Shown: positions 1-5,165 of the stretch, in pieces
Position numbering within the stretch: the stretch's first letter is position 1
Layout: every line of letters starts with the position of its first letter
DNA from: CADEFF01 sp964569315
GTDB taxonomy: Bacteria > Pseudomonadota > Alphaproteobacteria > Dongiales > Dongiaceae
Direction: 5' to 3'
NCBI GenBank assembly: GCA_964569315.1
Contig: CAZMUZ010000146.1
Location: 1 to 8,149 of the forward strand
Length of the DNA stretch: 8,149 nt
The notes under the pieces: generated by a model
The model's database searches: none
What the model was told of the DNA's origin: nothing
What the model saw: the letters and a program-made list of their open reading frames with translations, nothing else
Translations under genes and position numbers: made by a program

Positions 1-908
1 CGAGGATCTCGAGGAAGGTACGCCGCGGATCGGCGCTCGAGAGCACGAGATCGGATGCGACCTCGCTGCCGTCCGGCAGCACCACCCCAACGCTCCGCCC
101 GTCCTTCACCAGGATCCGCGCGGCGGGAGAGCCGGCCAGGATTTCGACGCCCGCCGCGCGCGCGGCACCCGCCATCGCCTCCGCCACGGCCGCCATGCCG
201 CCCTTGGGCAAGGCAATCGCGCCTGCCCGACGTCCTGTCTTGCCGGCAAGCCGGTAGAGCAGCGTATAGACCGTATTCGGCGAACGCGGCCCCATGGCGT
301 TGCCGATCACCGCATCGAAGGCGATCGCGGCCTTGATGGTGGGATCGGCGAAGTTCTCCTCGACCAGGTCGGCGACATTCATGCCGATCACCCGCAAAAG
401 CTCGCGCATCTCCTCCCGGCCGAGCCACCGCACGCCGAGCGCGAGACGACCGAGGGTCGCGAGACTCTCGAGATCGCGCGTCCGGAGGCGCGGCGGCGTC
501 CTGGCAAGCGCCGGCGCGAGGGCCTTGGCGAAACCTGCCAGCCGCTGGCGAAAGGCAAGCAGATCCGCGCCGGCGTCGCCGGCCCCGCGGCTGTCGCCGA
601 GAGCGAGCGTGCCGCCGTCCTGCCGGAAGGCGATCGTCGGCAGATCCGCGGCGTCGAGCCGGAGCCCGTGACGATGAAGCCCGAGGGCGCGGCTGACGGC
701 CGGATGAAGCTGATAGAGCAGATGCGGGATGGCGGTCCGGAACCCCGGATGAAACTCCCGGGACGCCGCCATGCCGCCGACCGTTTCCGATCCCNNNNNN
801 NNNNCTGCCGGCCTTGGCCAGCATGGCGGCCGCCACCAGCCCGTTATGGCCGCCGCCGATCACCACCGCGTCGTAGCGGCTGCGGGCCGGCTTCATCGCC
901 GGGCTCAT
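1..908 (-). CDS. FAD/NAD(P)-dependent oxidoreductase, PYROXD2/phytoene-desaturase-like, second copy (3' end cut by window; internal assembly gap)
   Basis: This is a flavoprotein oxidoreductase, substrate unknown. The start at 908 is favoured because a GAGGA ribosome site lies about 7 bases upstream, inside the end of the preceding gene, and the ATG overlaps that gene's stop as ATGA, which suggests translational coupling. The N-terminus has the FAD-binding Rossmann motif VVIGGGHNGL (residues 15-24). A ten-N gap follows at about residue 35. Beyond it one continuous frame starts at GSETVGGMAASREFHPGF, the second part of the FAD-binding region, and runs to the left edge through PRSPNTVYTLLYRLAGK, LPKGGMAAVAEAM and VLSSADPRRTFLEIL, all typical of this family. 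The C-terminal FAD segment lies outside the window. It is a clear paralogue of the neighbouring 905-2503 gene (HNGL after the glycine motif, GG-AA/MA-S, PGF). Family assignment is firm; the reaction is not. Members have been annotated as phytoene dehydrogenases, but no carotenoid genes are nearby. Confidence 0.88.
   Translation of the reverse strand, partial: MSPAMKPARSRYDAVVIGGGHNGLVAAAMLAKAGXXXXGIGNGRRHGGVPGVSSGVPDRHPASALSASSGRQPRPRASSSRAPARRRGSADDRLPAGRRHARSRRQPRGRRRRRGSACLSPAAGRFRQGPRAGACQDAAAPPDARSRESRDPRSSRARRAVARPGGDARAFAGDRHECRRPGRGELRRSHHQGRDRLRCGDRQRHGAAFAEYGLYAALPACRQDRTSGRRDCLAQGRHGGRGGGDGGCRARGGRRNPGRLSRRADPGEGRAERWGGAAGRQRGRIRSRALERRSAAYLPRDP
795..804. other. Assembly gap (ten Ns) inside a coding region
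   Basis: Ten ambiguous bases interrupt the second oxidoreductase gene. The frame before the gap (codons starting at 908, 905 ... 806) and the frame after it (codon starting at 793) disagree if the gap is really ten bases. They agree only if the missing length is a multiple of three. The run is therefore a placeholder, not a measured distance. Confidence 0.95.
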
Positions 909-2503
909 GCGAGCTTCCTCGCCTTGAAGTCGAGCAGGATCTCGCGCGCCGCGTTGTGCCCGGGCGCCCCCATGACGCCGCCGCCGGGATGGGTGCTGGA
1001 GCCGCAGAGATAGAAGCCGGGGCGGGGGCCGCGATACTGCGCCATGCCCGGGATGGGCCGGTTGAACATGAGCTGATCGAGGGTGAGCTCGCCCTGGAAG
1101 ATGTTGCCTTCGGTGAGGCCGACTTCGTTCTCGATGTCCCAGGGCGAGCGCACCTGCTTGTGCAGGATGAGGTTGCGGAAGCCCGGGGCCATCTGCTCGA
1201 TGAGATCGATCACGGTCTCGCCGAAGGCGTCGCGCTTCGCCGGGGTCCAGGGACCATCATGCAGCGTCGGCGGCACATACTGGACGAACACCGACATGTA
1301 GTGCTTGCCCTCGGGCGCCATGGTCGGGTCGATCAGGCTCGGAATGAGGATGTCGAGATAGGGCTTGCGCGACCAGTGGCCGTATTTCCAGTCGTCATAG
1401 GCGCGCTCGAGATAATCGAGGCTCGGGCTGTAATGGATGTCGCCGCAGAGCGCCGGATTGCGCGCGCGATCGATGCCGACGAAATTCGGCAGGCCGTCGA
1501 GCGCGATGTTGAGCTTGCCGGAGGAGCCGCGGATCTTGAAATCGGCGGCCTTCTTCTTCAGCGCCGGGTCGAGCGGCTCGGTCCATTCCAGCCCGTTGAT
1601 GCTGCGCCGGAAGTCGAGGTTGGAGACGATCGCGCGGCCGTAGAACTCCTCGCCGCTCTTGAGGGCGACGCCGACAGCGCGTCCCTCCTTCACGATGACA
1701 TGCGCGACCTCGGCGTTGGTGCGGATCTGGCAGCCATGGGCCTGGGCGGCGCTGGCGAGCGCCTTGCTGATGGCCCCCATGCCGCCGCGCGCATAGCCCC
1801 AGGCGCCGATCGATCCGTCGACCTCGCCCATATAGTGATGCAGCAGCACATAGGCCGAGCCCGGCGAGTAGGGCCCGAGCGCCGTGCCGATGATCGAGCT
1901 GCCGGCCATGTGGCCCTTCACCACGTCGGTCTCGAAATGCTCGTCGAGGAAATCGCCGCAGCTCATGGTCCAGAAGCGCATCGTCTCGTAGAGCTGCTCC
2001 TCGCCGAGCTCCCCGAAGACGCCGGCCATCCTGGCGAGCCCCCGCAGGTCGCGCGGCTTGAGCGAGGTCGGATCGGGCGGCGTCATCAGCAGCATCGGCT
2101 TGATGAGCCGGCATTGCCGCTGGATCGCGAGCGCGAAGCGGTCATAGGCCTCCGCGTCCCGCTTCGAGAAGCGGCGGATCTCCCGCATCTGCCGGTCGTG
2201 ATTGTTGTAGGAGGCGAGATACTCGCCGTTGGTCAGGACGTTGAGCGAGCCCTCGTAGGGCACCACCTGCAGCCCGTGCCGCGGCAGGTCGAGCTCGCGC
2301 ATGATCTCGGGCCTGAGCAGGCTGCAGACATAGGAGCAGGTGGAATAGGTGAAACCGGGAAACAGCTCTTCGCTGACGGCGGCGCCGCCGATCAGGTGCC
2401 GCCGCTCCAGCACCATGACCTTGAGCCCCGCTCGCGCGAGGTAGGCGGCGGCCGTAAGGCCATTGTGGCCGGCGCCGAGCACGACGGCATCGAACTGTTC
2501 CAT
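905..2503 (-). CDS. FAD/NAD(P)-dependent oxidoreductase, PYROXD2/phytoene-desaturase-like, first copy
   Basis: This 532-residue flavoprotein is complete. It begins with the dinucleotide-binding fold: VVLGAGHNGL (residues 7-16, G10-x-G12-x-x-G15) and the ribose-binding acidic residue E33 in VMVLERR, followed by GGAAVSEELFPGF. The C-terminus carries the second FAD-contact segment, FYLCGSSTHPGGGVMGAPGH (497-516), so both ends of the cofactor site are intact. Length fits bacterial members of the family (roughly 500-550 residues). No membrane segment or signal peptide is evident, so it is probably cytoplasmic. It lies 16 bp behind the aminotransferase and overlaps the next oxidoreductase by 4 bp. 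The 16 bases before its ATG lack a purine-rich ribosome site and end in CCTCC, so translation may depend on ribosomes finishing the aminotransferase. Known relatives are poorly characterised; oxidation of an amine or a C-C bond in the same route as the aminotransferase is an inference from context. Confidence 0.9.
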   Translation of the reverse strand: MEQFDAVVLGAGHNGLTAAAYLARAGLKVMVLERRHLIGGAAVSEELFPGFTYSTCSYVCSLLRPEIMRELDLPRHGLQVVPYEGSLNVLTNGEYLASYNNHDRQMREIRRFSKRDAEAYDRFALAIQRQCRLIKPMLLMTPPDPTSLKPRDLRGLARMAGVFGELGEEQLYETMRFWTMSCGDFLDEHFETDVVKGHMAGSSIIGTALGPYSPGSAYVLLHHYMGEVDGSIGAWGYARGGMGAISKALASAAQAHGCQIRTNAEVAHVIVKEGRAVGVALKSGEEFYGRAIVSNLDFRRSINGLEWTEPLDPALKKKAADFKIRGSSGKLNIALDGLPNFVGIDRARNPALCGDIHYSPSLDYLERAYDDWKYGHWSRKPYLDILIPSLIDPTMAPEGKHYMSVFVQYVPPTLHDGPWTPAKRDAFGETVIDLIEQMAPGFRNLILHKQVRSPWDIENEVGLTEGNIFQGELTLDQLMFNRPIPGMAQYRGPRPGFYLCGSSTHPGGGVMGAPGHNAAREILLDFKARKLA

Positions 2504-2519
2504 GGAGGCGGGAACGGCG

Positions 2520-3905
2520 TCAGGCGCTGATGCCGGGCATCAATTTCTCGGCCGCCCGTTTCCTTTCGGTCTGCCGGCCTTCGAGGGTGAGATCGACGCA
2601 ATACTCGAAGGTGTCGAGCGTCTCCTCGAGGCAGGCGCGGTCGTGCGCCGCCGAGATGAACCAGGGTTCCCGCGAATCCGGCTCGCACATGACGCCATGA
2701 TCGATCAGGTGCCGGGCGAGGGTGTCGTAGAAGCTGTAGTCGCTGGTCTTCCAATCGCGATAGTTCTCTGGCGGCACTTCCTTGAAGAAGAGGCCGCTCA
2801 TGCTCGGATGGCCGGTGAAGCTGTGGGCGATGCCGCGCGCCTTCAGGATCTTGCTCATGCCGGCCTGCATCGCGCTGCCGTAGGCGGCGATGTCGGCGAG
2901 GGCAGGCGTATCGCGGAGGATCGTCAGCGTGCGTTCCGCGGCGCCGAGCGAGATGGCCTGCGCCGTGTAGGTGCCGCCATGGGCGACGCCGCGGCCGTAG
3001 TTGCGCATCAGATCCTCGCGGCCGCCGATCGCCGCGATCGGGTAGCCGTTGGCCACCGCCTTCGCCAGGGTGCAGATGTCGGCTTTCACCCCGTAATGTT
3101 CCTGCGCGCCGCCGCGGCCGACGCGGAAGCCGGTCTTCACTTCGTCCACGATCATCAGCACGTCGTATTTGGTGCAGAGCTCGCGCACCGCGCGGATGAA
3201 TTCGGGCTTGCTCGGGATGCCGCAGCAATTGCCGAGGATCGGCTCGATCAGCACGGCCGCGATGCGGTCGTGATTCTGCTTCAGCACCTCTTCGAGACGG
3301 TTGGCGTCGTTGTACGGCACCTGCCAGAAGAGCTGCCGCACGAGGCCGGGAATGCCCTTGCCGTAGGAGACGATCGTAGGCTCGCGGCCGTCCTGGATGG
3401 TGGCGGTGTCGAGCGTCCACATCGCGGAATCGAAAAGGCCGTGATAGGAGCCCTCGAAAGTGATGTAGCCGTCCTTGCCGGTGGCGCCGCGGGCGAGCCG
3501 AAGCGCCGCCATGACGGCCTCCGTGCCGGAGTTGGAGAAGCGGACGAGCTCGGCCGCCGGGACCATCTCGCTGATCAGGTTGGCGACGGTATATTCCCGC
3601 TCGGTCCCGAGCGCATAGACCGTGCCGACATTCTGCGCGTCGCGTGCCGCCGCATCGACCTCGGGGTGGCAATGGCCGAGGATCGCAGGTCCATAGCCCA
3701 GCCGGTAGTCGATATAGCCGTTGCCATCGAGATCCCAGAGCCGTGCGCCCTTGCCGTGCTTGACATAAACGGTCTTGTCGTCGCCCCAATATCTGAAATT
3801 GGAGCTGACCCCGAGCGGCATGCGCGTCAGCGCCTTGCGGAAATGCTCGTTGGATTTCTGGAGGCTGTAGGGGCGGCGATAGAGGATGTTCTCGAGGGTG
3901 GCCAT
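2520..3905 (-). CDS. PLP-dependent class III aminotransferase, glutamate-1-semialdehyde aminomutase-like
   Basis: The protein has 461 residues counted from the ATG at 3905, which has GGAGA about 8 bases upstream. The frame stays open upstream to 4013, but the in-frame ATGs at 3950 and 4013 have no ribosome site and would run through the promoter region. Fold-type I PLP features are clear: WDLDGNGYIDY (57-67), GPAILGHCHPEV (72-83), the phosphate-binding SNSGTEAVMAALRLARG (124-140), FEGSYHG (150-156), the PLP-ring aspartate in IVDEVKTGF (D254), and the Schiff-base lysine in TLAKAVANGYPIAAIGG (K282). The closest overall pattern is the HemL/GSA family, which is somewhat shorter (about 430 residues). 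Alphaproteobacteria normally make 5-aminolevulinate from glycine and succinyl-CoA, and the neighbours are catabolic flavoproteins. A heme role is therefore unlikely, and a transaminase or aminomutase acting on another amino compound is more plausible. It is the first gene of the leftward operon. Confidence 0.92.
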   Translation of the reverse strand: MATLENILYRRPYSLQKSNEHFRKALTRMPLGVSSNFRYWGDDKTVYVKHGKGARLWDLDGNGYIDYRLGYGPAILGHCHPEVDAAARDAQNVGTVYALGTEREYTVANLISEMVPAAELVRFSNSGTEAVMAALRLARGATGKDGYITFEGSYHGLFDSAMWTLDTATIQDGREPTIVSYGKGIPGLVRQLFWQVPYNDANRLEEVLKQNHDRIAAVLIEPILGNCCGIPSKPEFIRAVRELCTKYDVLMIVDEVKTGFRVGRGGAQEHYGVKADICTLAKAVANGYPIAAIGGREDLMRNYGRGVAHGGTYTAQAISLGAAERTLTILRDTPALADIAAYGSAMQAGMSKILKARGIAHSFTGHPSMSGLFFKEVPPENYRDWKTSDYSFYDTLARHLIDHGVMCEPDSREPWFISAAHDRACLEETLDTFEYCVDLTLEGRQTERKRAAEKLMPGISA

Positions 3906-3939
3906 CTTGGAATCTCCGATGCGAATGCTCGTGTTCAGA

Positions 3940-3956
3940 TCGAATGTCATTGAATG
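3940..3956. promoter_or_regulatory. Possible second, degenerate operator site
   Basis: The bases TCGAATGTC match 8 of 9 positions of TTGAATGTC, the left half and centre of the main palindrome. They are followed by ATTGAATG, another copy of the half-site core in the same orientation. Symmetry is poor, so this is a candidate only. It would overlap the predicted transcription start of the leftward operon, a position suited to repression. Confidence 0.3.
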
Positions 3957-3958
3957 CG

Positions 3959-3986
3959 TGTATAATGAAGCTAGACAGATTGTCAC
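3959..3986 (-). promoter_or_regulatory. Candidate promoter of the leftward operon
   Basis: Read on the minus strand, GTGACA (3981-3986, five of six to TTGACA) lies 16 bases from TATACA (3959-3964, four of six to TATAAT). This predicts a start near 3952, about 47 bases before the aminotransferase ATG. The assignment rests on hexamer matching alone. Confidence 0.35.
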
Positions 3987-4000
3987 AGTTTGTCCATAAC

Positions 4001-4018
4001 GTTGAATGTCCATTCAAC
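4001..4018. promoter_or_regulatory. BetI-like operator palindrome
   Basis: GTTGAATG-TC-CATTCAAC has perfect 8-base arms around a 2-base centre. Size and symmetry suit a TetR-family dimer, and the gene for a BetI-type TetR protein starts 87 bp away. From memory, the E. coli BetI site contains TTGAACGTCCAATCAA, which would match TTGAATGTCCATTCAA at 14 of 16 positions including the central GTCC. The site lies upstream of the leftward -35 and overlaps the poor -35 position for the rightward gene, so it could control both units, including autoregulation. Confidence 0.72.
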
Positions 4019-4104
4019 AGGCGCTCGGCATAATTCCTGTGTAAACAGCAGTATAGAGCCGATTCCTTGAAGCCAATCCTTCGAAATCGCCCGTAGGTCT
4101 AAGA

Positions 4105-5136
4105 ATGGCTCGCCTAAATCCCGTAAAGGAAACCCGTCAGCGGCAGCTCATCGATGCCACGATCCGCGCGATCGGCACCTATGGCTACGCCAACACGACT
4201 CTGAGCCATGTGGCTGCCGCAGCCGGCATGTCGCCGGGTATCGTCAATTTCTACTTCAAGTCCAAAGAGCAGCTTCTCGCGGCGACGCTGGAGCAGATCG
4301 CCGAGGAATACGATGCGGTCCGGCGTGAGGCGATCGCGGCAGTCGGGACCGACCCCGCCGCGGTCATCGAGGCCACGATCGAGGCGGATTTCCATCCGGC
4401 CATCTTCACCCGGGAGAAGATCGCGGTCTGGTGGGCCTTCTGGGCCGAGGCGCCGAGCCGGGCCGGCTATCAGCAGCTCGTGGCCGAGCTCGAAACCCGC
4501 TATTTCGACGAGACCATCGTTCCCGTCCGTCAGCTCATCGAGCAGCGGGGCTATCGGGGCGCCGATCCCGACGCGATCGCGCGGGGCCTCAATGCCATGA
4601 TCGACGGGCTCTGGTTCGATCTGCTGATCGATCCGGGCGCGATCAGCGCCGAGAGCGCCAAGCGCATCTGCCGCACTTATCTGGCCGCGCTCTTCCCGCG
4701 CGATTTCGGCGGGCAAAGCGGCGCCGGCAAGCCGCTCCTCGACGCCATGGCCCCGGCGGCGGAAACGCCGGAGGCGGCGAACGGGCTTACCGAAACCGAC
4801 GTGTCCGGGCGCGCGGCCCATCGCAAGCGGCTGTCGGCCGCGCTGAAGCGCCGGCTCCAGCCGCAGGGACCCCTCGCGGTCAAGGATCTGGCGACTGCCA
4901 TCGGCGTCACCCCGGATACCGTGCAGAACTGGATCGCCGAGAGCACGGAACCGTCCTCCTGGCTCTTCGGCCGGCTGATGGCAGCGCTCGATCCGAGCTT
5001 CTTCGTCGAGCTCTACGGCCCCACCGTCGAGGGTCTCCGCCGCCGTTTCGAGGAACGGCTGGCGGCCGCGAAGGATGCCGAGCAGCGCGATCGTGCCGCC
5101 CTCGACCTGCTCGACCCGACCCGTCGATCCGTCTGA
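4105..5136 (+). CDS. BetI-type TetR-family regulator with extra C-terminal HTH domain
   Basis: This is a likely DNA-binding repressor that senses a small ligand. Residues 10-55 form a TetR DNA-binding domain, with helix-turn-helix TTLSHVAAAAGMSPGIVNFYF at 31-51 (the recognition helix is about 43-51). Residues about 80-200 resemble the BetI-type ligand domain, including EKIAVWWAFWAEA (104-116) and LNAMIDGLWFDLLID (162-176), whose E. coli BetI counterparts as I recall them are KAWLAFWA and LAALIDGLWL. BetI is about 195 residues; this protein has 343. The extra 140 residues contain a proline/alanine-rich linker (about 205-235), a basic segment (236-252), a second helix-turn-helix, VKDLATAIGVTPDTVQNWI (259-277), followed by PSSWLFGRLMAALDPSFFVELYG, and a charged helical tail (308-335). 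The ribosome site is weak. It heads the rightward operon. The ligand is unknown; choline is possible by homology, but no choline-oxidation genes are present. Confidence 0.9.
   Translation: MARLNPVKETRQRQLIDATIRAIGTYGYANTTLSHVAAAAGMSPGIVNFYFKSKEQLLAATLEQIAEEYDAVRREAIAAVGTDPAAVIEATIEADFHPAIFTREKIAVWWAFWAEAPSRAGYQQLVAELETRYFDETIVPVRQLIEQRGYRGADPDAIARGLNAMIDGLWFDLLIDPGAISAESAKRICRTYLAALFPRDFGGQSGAGKPLLDAMAPAAETPEAANGLTETDVSGRAAHRKRLSAALKRRLQPQGPLAVKDLATAIGVTPDTVQNWIAESTEPSSWLFGRLMAALDPSFFVELYGPTVEGLRRRFEERLAAAKDAEQRDRAALDLLDPTRRSV
4867..4959 (+). other. Second helix-turn-helix (XRE/Cro-like) in the regulator's C-terminal extension
   Basis: This covers residues 255-285 of the TetR-type protein. 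LATAIGVTPDTVQNWIAESTEP follows the Cro/CI pattern: a first helix ending in a small residue, the G-V-T/S-P turn, a recognition helix with T-V-x-x-W, then a polar loop and proline. The assignment is by pattern only. The next segment (LFGRLMAALDPSFF) resembles the helix that follows the motif in XRE-type domains. Confidence 0.65.
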
Positions 5137-5165
5137 CTTCGTCTTCTATTCGAAAGCATCGGCTC

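Larger units (their letters stand above)
3905..4104. promoter_or_regulatory. Divergent control region between the two operons
   Basis: This stretch of about 200 bp is visibly richer in A/T than the flanking genes and contains no gene. It separates the leftward aminotransferase start (3905) from the rightward regulator start (4105). It holds the 18-bp palindrome at 4001-4018, a related imperfect site at 3940-3956, and -10/-35-like hexamers on both strands. For the rightward gene only a loose candidate is visible: CATAAT at 4029-4034, with a poor -35 match that would fall inside the palindrome. The regulator's ATG has only a weak upstream AGG. Confidence 0.7.

Noticed and set aside
1..2503. Carotenoid biosynthesis cluster (phytoene desaturases)
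   Set aside because: The family resemblance is general; no phytoene synthase, GGPP synthase or cyclase is near, and the neighbours are aminotransferase and acyl-CoA enzymes.
668..2530. Very long open frame on the plus strand (about 620 codons) opposite the oxidoreductases
   Set aside because: It is antisense to well-supported flavoprotein genes and spans the N gap. Its composition (A, R, E, D, G, V rich with no recognisable motif) is the usual mirror of high-GC codon bias.
2463..3953. Long open frame on the plus strand (496 codons) opposite the aminotransferase
   Set aside because: The opposite strand encodes all the PLP-enzyme motifs, whereas this frame has no family signature. It is a high-GC antisense shadow.
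3961..3966. Perfect TATAAT on the plus strand as promoter for the regulator
   Set aside because: No -35-like hexamer lies 16-18 bases upstream, no extended -10 TGn is present, and it is about 140 bases from the start codon. It overlaps the better-supported leftward -10.
3906..4013. N-terminal extension of the aminotransferase to the ATG at 4013 or 3950
   Set aside because: The extra residues have no family similarity, the codons cross the AT-rich promoter region, and only the 3905 start has a ribosome site.
4037..4048. Small inverted repeat CTGT-GTAA-ACAG
   Set aside because: Four-base arms are expected by chance in a region this size, and there is no second copy or supporting context.
4105..5136. 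Classical choline-betaine bet operon
   Set aside because: Only the regulator resembles bet genes. No choline dehydrogenase, betaine aldehyde dehydrogenase or BetT transporter is in the window.
5137..5165. Terminator between regulator and ligase
   Set aside because: The 29-bp gap has no stem-loop with a T-run, so transcription probably continues into the ligase gene.
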